Shown here piece after piece: positions 1 to 6,265 of a DNA stretch of 7,934 nt. The position numbers were made by a program, and so were the translations under genes. Positions within the stretch are counted from its first letter, which is position 1. The number at the start of each line of letters is the position of its first letter. The DNA is from Bacillota bacterium (GTDB lineage Bacteria; Bacillota; Sulfobacillia; JAJZYS01; JAJYTV01), in the NCBI GenBank assembly GCA_021810725.1, contig JAJZIE010000105.1:470-8403 (forward strand). The letters run 5' to 3'. The notes under the pieces were generated by a model. That model ran no database searches. It was not told the DNA's origin and worked only from the letters and a program-made list of their open reading frames with translations.

Positions 1-41
1 GGGCCTGAGAGGCTCTTTGGCTGCGTAGGCGCCTTGGGCGA

Positions 42-2120
42 TCAGTTCGTCCCGACTTCGCCGAGCGGCTCCTCCGCCTCGCGGTACTGCAGGCGGTAGA
101 GGTCCCAGTACAGGCCGTGGCGGCGTAGGAGTTCCTCGTGCGTGCCGCGCTCGACGATGCGGCCGTGGCTCATCACGAAGATCTGGTCGCAGTTGCGGAT
201 CGTCGAGAGGCGGTGCGCGACGATCAGGGTCGTGCGTCCCTGGGAGACGCGATCGAGCGCCTGCTGGATCAGCGCCTCCGTCTCGGTGTCGATGCTGGCG
301 GTCGCCTCGTCGAGGACCAGGATGGCGGGGTCGTGCGCCAGCACCCGGGCGAACGCCACGAGCTGGCGCTGTCCCGCGGAGAAGGTCGAGCCGCGCTCCT
401 GCACAGGCTCGTCGTACTGCCCGGGCAGCCGCTCGATGAAGCGCGCGGCGTGCACGTGCCTTGCCGCTTCCTCGACCGCCTCGTCGGAGATCGGGTCGCC
501 GAGGCGGATGTTGTCGCGCACGTTGCCGGCGAAGAGGAACACGTCCTGCTGCACGACGCCGATCGCCCGCCGCAGTTCCTGCTGGCTGAGGGTCGTGACG
601 TCCTGTCCGTCGACCGTGATGCGGCCGCGCTGGACGTCGTAGAAGCGGCCGATCAGGTTGACGATCGAGCTCTTGCCGGCGCCCGTCGCACCGACGAACG
701 CGACCGACTGGCCAGGCTGGACAGTGAAATCCACGTCCTTCAGCACGTCGTTCTCGCCGTCGTAGGCGAAGAAGACGTGCTCGAAGCGGATCTCCCCGCG
801 CACGCGCTCGGGCATCGGCAGGGGCAGGACCGGGTCCAGGACCTCGGCCTTCGTGTCGAGCACCTGGAAGATGCGCTCGGAGGCCGCCATGGCGGACTGC
901 ATGATCTGGTACTTGTCGGCCATGTCGTTGATCGGCTGGTAGAACTGCTGGGCGTAGCCGATGAACGCGTAGAGCACGCCGAACGCGACGATGTGCTCGA
1001 GCACGGTGCCGCCGCCCCACCAGATCAGGGCCGCCGCGGTCAGGTTGTAGAAGAAGTTCATCGTCGGGCGGAAGACCGCGAAGATCGTCAGCTCGCGGAT
1101 ACCCGCGCGCAGGTAGCCCGTGTTGTCCTCGTCGAAGCGCCGCCGCTGGCGCAGTTCCTGGCGCATGGCCTGGACGACGCGCATGCCGGAGAAGTTCTCC
1201 GAGAGGAAGGCGTTCAGGCGCGCCAGGTAGATGCGGACCGTGCGGTAGGCGTCGCGGGCGTAGTTCGTGTAGATGATCGTGGCGACGATCAGGAGCGGGA
1301 TGATGGCGTAGCCGATGAGGGCGAGGAAGTGGTTCATCTCCCACATGATCACCATCGCGCCGACGAGCAGGAAGAGGTCCTTGAAAATGTTGACGATGAC
1401 GGAGGTGTAGACCTCGTTGAGGGCTTCGGTGTCGTTCGTGCAGCGCGTGACGAGGCGTCCGATGGGATTGCGGTCGAAGTACTGCAGGTGCATGCCCTCG
1501 ATGTGGCTGAAGAGCTGCTTGCGGATGTCGAACACGATCATCTGGCCGGCCCACTGCAGGATGTACGTCTGCAGGTAGTTGGCCGCGAACGCCACGATCA
1601 CGACCAGGGCGTAGATCAGGCCCAGCATCAGCAGCCCGTGCACGTCCTGCTGGCGGAAGCGGCCCAGGGCCGCGCTCGAGAGCGGCGTCGCGCTGAGCGT
1701 CCGTCCGCCGAGCGTCCAGTGGCCATGGCTCCACGTGGGGGTCTTGCCCTGCACGATGCCTTGGACCAGATACTCGGTGCCGTTCGGCGCCTTGTCGATG
1801 TTGTAGAGCGTGCCGTGGTACGCCTGATGGAGGCTGGTCAGGCGCACGTACGCCCGCCCGTCGTAGAGCACGGCCCCCTGGGGCGCCGCCTGGGGGCTGA
1901 ACGCCGCCATCGGTGCCGAGAGGCCGCCGATGTAGTTGTCGATCGCGATGGCGGAGAGGTACGGCGGCGCCAGATCCGCGGAGGTCACGAAGCCGATCAG
2001 CAGCGCCGAGACCACGATGGCGGCCCAGTAGGGCCTCGTGTAGCGCAGGAGGCGCCGCACCAGGCGCCCGTCGTAGGCCTTGCCGATCGCGTTCTCCTCG
2101 CGGAAGTCCTGAACGGACAC
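42..2120 (-). CDS. BmrD/YheH-like ABC exporter half-transporter (TMD-NBD) with extracellular insert
   Basis: This 692-residue half-transporter should pair with the product of the gene just upstream to form a heterodimeric multidrug exporter in the cytoplasmic membrane. The N-terminal part (about residues 25-410) is the membrane domain. The nucleotide-binding domain follows: Walker A GATGAGKS at 477-484, Q-loop Gln525, signature at 580-584, Walker B LVLDE at 601-605 with catalytic Glu605, and switch His636. The signature reads FSAGQ instead of LSGGQ. In heterodimeric exporters this change marks the half that completes the degenerate ATP site. Between the first and second membrane helices (about residues 63-160) lies a roughly 100-residue polar insert, which explains the extra length over a usual ~580-residue half-transporter; B. 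subtilis BmrD has an insert in the same place. The GTG start (2120-2118) directly follows the TAG of the upstream gene, with SD AGGAGGG 7 bases away. The family call is secure; the substrate is unknown. Confidence 0.93.
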   Translation of the reverse strand: MSVQDFREENAIGKAYDGRLVRRLLRYTRPYWAAIVVSALLIGFVTSADLAPPYLSAIAIDNYIGGLSAPMAAFSPQAAPQGAVLYDGRAYVRLTSLHQAYHGTLYNIDKAPNGTEYLVQGIVQGKTPTWSHGHWTLGGRTLSATPLSSAALGRFRQQDVHGLLMLGLIYALVVIVAFAANYLQTYILQWAGQMIVFDIRKQLFSHIEGMHLQYFDRNPIGRLVTRCTNDTEALNEVYTSVIVNIFKDLFLLVGAMVIMWEMNHFLALIGYAIIPLLIVATIIYTNYARDAYRTVRIYLARLNAFLSENFSGMRVVQAMRQELRQRRRFDEDNTGYLRAGIRELTIFAVFRPTMNFFYNLTAAALIWWGGGTVLEHIVAFGVLYAFIGYAQQFYQPINDMADKYQIMQSAMAASERIFQVLDTKAEVLDPVLPLPMPERVRGEIRFEHVFFAYDGENDVLKDVDFTVQPGQSVAFVGATGAGKSSIVNLIGRFYDVQRGRITVDGQDVTTLSQQELRRAIGVVQQDVFLFAGNVRDNIRLGDPISDEAVEEAARHVHAARFIERLPGQYDEPVQERGSTFSAGQRQLVAFARVLAHDPAILVLDEATASIDTETEALIQQALDRVSQGRTTLIVAHRLSTIRNCDQIFVMSHGRIVERGTHEELLRRHGLYWDLYRLQYREAEEPLGEVGTN

Positions 2121-3884
2121 CTAGGCTCCCTCCTCTGCGCGGTGCAGGATGCGCTCCTCGAGGAGCTGGCGATCGTAGAGCTCCTTGTAGCGTCCGCCGA
2201 GGCGCAGGAGATCCTGGTGGCGGCCGCGCTCGACGACCCTGCCGTCCTCGAGGAACAGGATCAGGTCGGCGTGCGAGATGGCGGAGATGCGGTGGGCGAT
2301 GATGACGTTCGTGCGCCCCTGGCGCTCGCGGCGCAGGGCGGCCAGGATTTCCGCCTCGGTCTGCGTGTCGACCGCCGAGAGGCTGTCGTCCAGAAGCAGC
2401 ACGGGCGGATCCTGGACAAGGGCGCGAGCGATGGCGACACGCTGCTTCTGCCCGCCGGAGAGCGTGACGCCGCGCTCGCCCACGAGTGTGTCGTAGCCCT
2501 GCGGGAACTCGACGATGTTGTCGTGTACCGCCGCCTCCTCCGCCGCGTGCTCGATCTCGACGCGGCTGGCGTCGGGCCTCGCGAAGGCGATGTTGTCGGC
2601 GATGCTCTCGGAGAACAGGAAGGCGTCTTGCGGCGCGTAGCCGTACGCGGACCTGAGATCCTCGATGCGCAGACTTTGGATGTCGTGTCCATCGAGCAGG
2701 ACGCTGCCGGCGGGCGCTTCGTACATGCGCATCAGGATGTTCGCCAGGGTGGACTTGCCGCTGCCGATCGGGCCGATCACGCCGAGCGTCTGCCCGGGCT
2801 GGAGGTCGAAACTCACGCCCTCGAGCGCCGGCGGCAGTCCCTCGGTGTAGCGGAACGTGAGGTTGCGCACGGAGATCTGGCCGCGCGGCCTGGACAGGGC
2901 GATGGCGTCCTCCCGCTCCTTGATGTCCGACGTCACGGAGAAGATGCGGTTGAGGCGCTCCATGGAGGCTGCCCCACGCTGCAGGACGTTGATCACCCAG
3001 CCGGCGCCGGCCATCGGCCCGCGCAAGAGACCCAGGTAATAGAGGAAAGCGACATACTCGCCGAGCTGGAGATGGCCGAGCAGGACCAGGTAGCCGCCGT
3101 AGGCGGTGGCGATGGCGAAGGAGATGCCGCCGATCGCGTCGACGAGCGGGTCGAAGAGGCCCCAGACGCGCACGAGTTCCATGTTGCGGCGGACGTAGGC
3201 CTGGCTTCTCGCGATGAACTTGCCGCGTTCCGGCTCCTCCTGCGCGAAGCCTTTGACCACCCGGATGCCGGAGAAGTTCTCCTGCACGTCGTCGGTCATG
3301 TCGGCGAAGGCTGCCTGCACCTTGATGAAGCGGCGGTGGATCACCTTGCCGAGGCTGCCGGCGACGATGCCGGAGAGCGGCAGGGGCAGCAGGGCGAAGA
3401 GCGCCAGGGAGGGGGAGATGGCGCTGAACATGATGACGATCGTCGAGACGATCAGGAAGGACGAGTCCACAGAGGCCACCACGCCCATGGCGAACGACAT
3501 GCGCACGGCCTGCACGTCGTTCGTGGCGTGCGCCATCAGGTCGCCCACCTTGTGGTGGTTGTAAAAGTTCGCGGAGAGCCCGCTCAGGTGTCCGAACAGC
3601 TTGCGCCGCAGCCGGTACTCGATGCGCCTCGAGGCACCGAAGCAGTTGGTGCGCCAGAAGAAGCGCAGCACCAGAATGAGCAGGCCGGCGACCACCATCG
3701 CGATCGCATAGGGAAGCAGCTTCTGCATGGTCGCGCCTGGCCCTGTCACGGTGTTGACGAACAGGCGCAGGATCTGTGGCGTGATCAGCTGAAGCAGGTC
3801 GGCCAGCACCAGGGCGGTCAGACCGAAGATGTAAAAGCGCAACTCCGGCCTTACAAGGTCGCGGATCCTCAGGAACTGCCGGAT
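2121..3884 (-). CDS. BmrC/YheI-like ABC exporter half-transporter (TMD-NBD), degenerate Walker B
   Basis: This is the first gene of the exporter operon and partner of the 692-residue half-transporter. From the chosen start it is 587 residues, the normal half-transporter length: membrane domain about 1-310, then an ATPase domain with Walker A GPIGSGKS (371-378), Q-loop Gln419, LSGGQ (475-479) and switch His531. The residue after the Walker B Asp is Asp500 instead of the catalytic Glu, the hallmark of the non-hydrolysing site in heterodimeric exporters. The reading frame stays open upstream to 4451, but that extension looks like nothing known and runs antisense to the thioredoxin gene, so I reject it. 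No ATG, GTG or TTG lies close to the start of the domain. The best start is ATC at 3884-3882, 8 bases after a perfect SD (3899-3892). Alternatives are CTG (3872-3870) and TTG (3842-3840). Function is confident; the start is not. Confidence 0.9.
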   Translation of the reverse strand: MRQFLRIRDLVRPELRFYIFGLTALVLADLLQLITPQILRLFVNTVTGPGATMQKLLPYAIAMVVAGLLILVLRFFWRTNCFGASRRIEYRLRRKLFGHLSGLSANFYNHHKVGDLMAHATNDVQAVRMSFAMGVVASVDSSFLIVSTIVIMFSAISPSLALFALLPLPLSGIVAGSLGKVIHRRFIKVQAAFADMTDDVQENFSGIRVVKGFAQEEPERGKFIARSQAYVRRNMELVRVWGLFDPLVDAIGGISFAIATAYGGYLVLLGHLQLGEYVAFLYYLGLLRGPMAGAGWVINVLQRGAASMERLNRIFSVTSDIKEREDAIALSRPRGQISVRNLTFRYTEGLPPALEGVSFDLQPGQTLGVIGPIGSGKSTLANILMRMYEAPAGSVLLDGHDIQSLRIEDLRSAYGYAPQDAFLFSESIADNIAFARPDASRVEIEHAAEEAAVHDNIVEFPQGYDTLVGERGVTLSGGQKQRVAIARALVQDPPVLLLDDSLSAVDTQTEAEILAALRRERQGRTNVIIAHRISAISHADLILFLEDGRVVERGRHQDLLRLGGRYKELYDRQLLEERILHRAEEGA

Positions 3885-3889
3885 GGCGT

Positions 3890-3973
3890 CTACCTCCCTG
3901 GCACGTGAAATCGCCCCCCGTCGGCAGTAGGCCGCGGCGGGCAGGGGAAGACTTGCACATGGACGCGCGGAAC
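3890..3973 (-). CDS. Possible 27-residue leader ORF upstream of the ABC exporter operon
   Basis: A short minus-strand reading frame ends with TAG at 3892-3890, overlapping the SD of the BmrC-like gene. A perfect SD, AAGGAGGT, lies at 3989-3982. The codon at the expected distance is GTT (3973-3971), not a normal start; the first conventional in-frame start is GTG at 3958-3956, giving 22 residues but lying 23 bases from the SD. The peptide would be Pro- and Arg-rich, with one Cys and no membrane segment. In B. subtilis the bmrCD genes are preceded by bmrB, a small translated leader that controls them by ribosome-mediated attenuation, so a leader here would make sense. No sequence similarity to BmrB is claimed. 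The SD and the stop-SD overlap are seen; translation is inference. Confidence 0.22.
   Translation of the reverse strand, partial: VPRVHVQVFPCPPRPTADGGRFHVPGR
3892..3899 (-). promoter_or_regulatory. Ribosome binding site for the BmrC-like gene
   Basis: On the minus strand AGGGAGGT lies 8 bases before the ATC at 3884-3882. It is the only strong SD near the beginning of the membrane domain, and it is why the start is placed at a non-canonical codon. The TAG of a short upstream reading frame (3892-3890) overlaps its last base, which would allow termination-reinitiation coupling. Confidence 0.55.
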
Positions 3974-4028
3974 GGTCCTCTACCTCCTTCTCGATCGGTC
4001 GCGCGGACCCTGCAAGAAGGGATACGAA

Positions 4029-4496
4029 ATGCTCTATCTTCCGATCCTGCTCCGGCTCGTGCTGGCAGAACCGGCATTGCGACCCGGCAGTCCCGCGCCG
4101 CCCGTCGTGGTGCAGCGCCTTGGCGGCGAAACGCAGACGCTGTCGCTCAAGGGGCACCGTCACCTGCTCGTCTTCTTCGCCAGCTGGTGCCGGAGCTGCC
4201 CGCCGTATCTCAGCTACCTGGCGCGAGACGGGGCCGTGCGCAGGACAGGCGTCGAGCTCGTGCCCATCGACCTCCTGCCGTCGGAACTGCCCGGCGACGC
4301 GCAGCGGCTCTGGCAGCGGCTGAAGAGCCCGGCGGCACTCTATCTCGATCGCTACGGCGAAGTGGCGGACGCCTACCAGGTGACGGACCTGCCGACCGCG
4401 GTGCTGATCGGCGCCGACGGGCGCATCCAGGCGGCGCTCGTCGGCGTGCACGGGCGCAAGGACGTGCTGCGCCTATTGCGGGCGCCGCACGCTTGA
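4029..4496 (+). CDS. TlpA/ResA-family thioredoxin-like protein
   Basis: This is a 155-residue thioredoxin-fold protein, probably a thiol-disulfide oxidoreductase or a peroxiredoxin-related protein. The active site is WCRSCPP with Cys54 and Cys57, following a hydrophobic beta strand (LLVFF), and the cis-proline loop is TDLPT with Pro122. The stretch GSPAPP near residue 20 followed by a GG..LSLKG hairpin is the usual N-terminal pattern of TlpA/ResA/AhpC-TSA proteins. Residues 1-13 are hydrophobic and could be a short signal or anchor placing the protein outside the membrane, but the segment is weak. The ATG start has SD AAGAAGGGA ending 6 bases upstream. The gene is transcribed away from the ABC operon and stands alone; no cytochrome-maturation or CcdA gene is next to it. 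The redox partner is unknown. The family is clear; the specific role is not. Confidence 0.85.
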   Translation: MLYLPILLRLVLAEPALRPGSPAPPVVVQRLGGETQTLSLKGHRHLLVFFASWCRSCPPYLSYLARDGAVRRTGVELVPIDLLPSELPGDAQRLWQRLKSPAALYLDRYGEVADAYQVTDLPTAVLIGADGRIQAALVGVHGRKDVLRLLRAPHA

Positions 4497-4614
4497 CCCG
4501 GGGGTTCGCGCACGAGAGAAGGCGCCCTCCTAGCGCGCCGACCAGTGGGTCTCTTGGGAGCAGACGGCGCCGCACGTGTTCGCCGCAACCCGGGCGCGAC
4601 GGCTGGTCATGGTT

Positions 4615-4620
4615 TACAAT
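4615..4620 (+). promoter_or_regulatory. Possible -10 box upstream of the MFS gene
   Basis: TACAAT differs from the consensus TATAAT at one base and stands out in GC-rich DNA. No TTGACA-like box is found 16-18 bases upstream, so this is only a candidate. It is placed correctly to drive the MFS gene with a long leader. Confidence 0.22.
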
Positions 4621-4672
4621 GATGCCGAGTGGACACGATCCGCAAGCCGCAGCCCTTTGCAGAGGCGCGCCT

Positions 4673-4714
4673 GGCACAGGGCGGTCGGTGCCGTCCGATC
4701 GCCCAAGCCGTGCC
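4673..4714 (+). promoter_or_regulatory. Extended hairpin in the MFS leader
   Basis: The inner stem pairs 4679-4688 with 4695-4704 (ten pairs, one of them G-U in RNA) around a six-base loop. Below it, after an internal loop, GGCAC (4673-4677) can pair with GTGCC (4710-4714). No run of T follows, so it does not look like an intrinsic terminator. It could be part of a regulatory leader or chance pairing in GC-rich DNA. Confidence 0.4.
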
Positions 4715-4871
4715 TGGACGCCCCCGTGCGGCCGGTGCGTTTTCTCGGTGTTTCCATGGATCCTGGCAAGCGGCCTCGCCGCGAAGACCGAGCGTCCCTG
4801 CCGCTGCCTGCGGGCTCCGCCCCAGCGCCTGCGGGCACGGCCCTGATGCCGCCGACATGCTGATGCCAAGC

Positions 4872-4886
4872 GGAGGAGGGACTCCT
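4872..4886 (+). promoter_or_regulatory. MFS ribosome binding site inside a small hairpin
   Basis: GGAGGAGGG (4872-4880) is a very strong SD. It lies 7 bases before a CTG at 4888 and 25 bases before the first conventional in-frame start, GTG 4906, so it decides for the CTG. AGGAG (4874-4878) can also pair with CTCCT (4882-4886) across a three-base loop, which would partly hide the SD. Confidence 0.5.
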
Positions 4887-4887
4887 G

Positions 4888-6216
4888 CTGCGCCCGAATT
4901 TCCGCGTGCTCACCGTCTATCTCCTCGGAGTTTTTGTCGGAGCCCTCGACATGGGCATCCTTGGACCGGCGTTTCCGCTGATCGCGCGCAGCTTCCACGT
5001 CTCACTCGCCTGGATGGCCTGGTCCGTGACCACCTACAGCGTGACCTATGTCGCGGCCACCGTGCTCGCCGGCTCCGCCGGCGATCGGCACGGCCGCAAG
5101 CGCATGTTTCTCGTCGGCATCGTCGCGTTCGCGGTGGCGTCGACGATTGCGGCGCTCTCGCACGTCTTCTGGGTCTTCCTGCTCGCGCGTGCGGTGCAGG
5201 GTCTCGGGGCGGGTGCCGTCTACCCGAACGCCCAGGCGGAGGGCATGCGGCTCTTCCCGCCGGAGCGCCGCGGCATGGCGCTCGGGATCTTCGGCGCGGT
5301 CTTCGGCGTGGCGAGCATCGTCGGACCGAACCTCGGCGGTGCCCTGGCGCAATACTTCGGCTGGCCCTCAATCTTCCTGATCAACATCCCGATTGCCGCC
5401 GTGGTGCTCCTTTTGGGTATCGGCCTGCCGGAGTCGGAGCCGTCGCGGCGTCCCGCGCCGGACTTCCTCGCCGGCATCGCCTTTGCGCTCGTGCTGGCTT
5501 TTGCGCTCGTCTCGCTCGACGACGCCGGTCTCGTGCGCGTCGTGACGGTTCTCGCGGCCTTCGTGCTGCTGGCTGCGTTCATCTGGCGCGAGCGTCGACC
5601 GGAAGGCAGGCCGTTCCTCGACCCGCACGCGATGCGCGGCGTCTCCGGCGCGGCGCTGGTCGCGGGGGCGGCGGTGGTCGGCGTCGACATGTCGGCGGCG
5701 ATCTTCGTGCCGACCCTGGCGCAGCAGAACCTCGGACTCAGCGTGCTCGGCTCCGGTGTTTCGATGATGCCCGCCGCGTTCTCCGCCGCCATCCTCTCAC
5801 CTGTGGCGGGCGTCATGTCCGACCGCCTGGGTGGCCGAGGCGTTGTGCAGGTAGGACTGGTGTTCGCGGCCCTCGGCGGTGTGCTGCTCGCCCTGCCCGG
5901 CCTCAGCCTGCTGCGCTTCATTGTGGCGATGCTCGCGTTCGGCGTCGGCACGACGTTCACGATGGGCGGGCCCTTGAACCGGCTGGCGGTCGGGCTCTAC
6001 CACGAGGAGCAGTCCGGGGAGGCGCTCGCGAACGTCGCGGTCTTCCGCTCGGTGGGCATTGCCGCGGGACCCGTGCTGCTCACGCTGGCGATGGTCTGGC
6101 ACCGCTTTACGGGCATGTTCTCGGCGGTGGCCTTGATCTCGGTTTTGGGCATCGCCGTGTTCCTGCTGGTGCCCGACGTGCGCTCCGCGTCGCGGCAGGC
6201 GAGCGAGGCGTCGTAG
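4888..6216 (+). CDS. MFS drug:H+ antiporter (DHA2/EmrB-like)
   Basis: This is a hydrophobic transporter of 442 residues from the CTG start (436 from GTG 4906) and should export drugs or other small molecules in exchange for protons. The first helix carries GALDMGILGPAFPLIA, matching the LDxxIVxxALP motif of DHA2 drug exporters. The loop after helix 2 holds motif A, GSAGDRHGRKR, and helix 5 holds the antiporter motif C, ending in VGPNLGG. Two extra helices in the middle suggest 14 rather than 12 membrane spans, although the protein is short for that class. SD GGAGGAGGG fits the CTG at 4888 (or 4885), whereas GTG 4906 has no SD. No TetR- or MarR-type regulator lies beside it; control may lie in the long leader. 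It stops just ahead of the kinase-like genes. The substrate cannot be read from sequence. Confidence 0.88.
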   Translation: MRPNFRVLTVYLLGVFVGALDMGILGPAFPLIARSFHVSLAWMAWSVTTYSVTYVAATVLAGSAGDRHGRKRMFLVGIVAFAVASTIAALSHVFWVFLLARAVQGLGAGAVYPNAQAEGMRLFPPERRGMALGIFGAVFGVASIVGPNLGGALAQYFGWPSIFLINIPIAAVVLLLGIGLPESEPSRRPAPDFLAGIAFALVLAFALVSLDDAGLVRVVTVLAAFVLLAAFIWRERRPEGRPFLDPHAMRGVSGAALVAGAAVVGVDMSAAIFVPTLAQQNLGLSVLGSGVSMMPAAFSAAILSPVAGVMSDRLGGRGVVQVGLVFAALGGVLLALPGLSLLRFIVAMLAFGVGTTFTMGGPLNRLAVGLYHEEQSGEALANVAVFRSVGIAAGPVLLTLAMVWHRFTGMFSAVALISVLGIAVFLLVPDVRSASRQASEAS

Positions 6217-6239
6217 CGGCCGCCGGATGGGGCGGCCGC
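6216..6239 (+). promoter_or_regulatory. Perfect 9-bp GC hairpin between the MFS and kinase-like genes
   Basis: GCGGCCGCC (6216-6224) is followed by a six-base loop, GGATGG, and its exact complement GGCGGCCGC (6231-6239). It begins at the last base of the MFS stop codon. There is no T-tract, so it is not a standard intrinsic terminator; it may stabilise the 3' end of the MFS message, pause polymerase or uncouple the genes. An ATG in the loop (6227) is an unlikely start because it would be buried and lacks an SD. Confidence 0.6.
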
Positions 6240-6265
6240 GACAAGGCTTGGATGGGGGTGGCGTG

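Larger units (their letters stand above)
3885..4028. other. Divergent intergenic region between ABC operon and thioredoxin gene
   Basis: These 144 bases must hold at least part of the control signals for both divergent transcription units. Two minus-strand SD-like sequences share the core GGAGGTAGA (in 3989-3979 and 3899-3889). On the plus strand TTGCAC at 3953-3958 resembles a -35 box, but no matching -10 box follows at the right spacing, so I do not call a promoter. No clear operator palindrome was seen. Confidence 0.5.
4497..4887 (+). other. 391-base non-coding stretch upstream of the MFS gene
   Basis: No convincing gene was found here on either strand. The open frames are low-complexity Arg/Pro/Ala strings typical of GC-rich DNA and lack SDs. 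A -10-like TACAAT lies at 4615-4620, without a recognisable -35 box. If used, it would give a leader of about 260 bases ahead of the MFS gene. That leader contains an extended hairpin (4673-4714), a GCGGC/GCCGC hairpin (4770-4782) flanked by a CTCGGT/ACCGAG pairing (4744-4749 with 4787-4792), small GGGC/GCCC hairpins (4812-4822 and 4833-4843), and a direct repeat GCCTGCGGGC (4806-4815 and 4827-4836). I do not recognise a known riboswitch class, and no T-tract terminator is visible after the thioredoxin gene. Confidence 0.5.

Noticed and set aside
1..41. A terminator or start of another gene after the BmrD-like gene
   Set aside because: Only 41 bases are visible. A four-pair GCCT/AGGC stem at 4-14 is too weak to call and no minus-strand ATG, GTG or TTG start is present.
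138..3908. A 1256-codon open frame on the plus strand across both ABC transporter genes
   Set aside because: It lies antisense to two clear transporter genes. Its translation is an Arg/Asp/Val/Glu/His-rich string without domains, and such long antisense frames are common in GC-rich DNA.
3901..3960. Minus-strand ATG at 3960-3958 as a start for the exporter gene
   Set aside because: It is in a different frame from the transporter and would need a frameshift; the peptide it gives is not transporter-like.
3885..4451. A 189-residue N-terminal extension of the BmrC-like protein
   Set aside because: It is antisense to the first 423 bases of the thioredoxin gene, has no domain signal, and would make the half-transporter much longer than its family; a strong SD lies at 3899-3892 instead.
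4521..4551. Small hairpins after the thioredoxin gene as an intrinsic terminator
   Set aside because: The GGCGC/GCGCC and GACC/GGTC stems have only four or five pairs and no T-tract follows.
4576..4863. A 95-codon plus-strand frame in the gap before the MFS gene
   Set aside because: It has no SD, no recognisable domain and a Pro/Arg/Ala-rich composition. It cannot be excluded completely, but nothing supports it.
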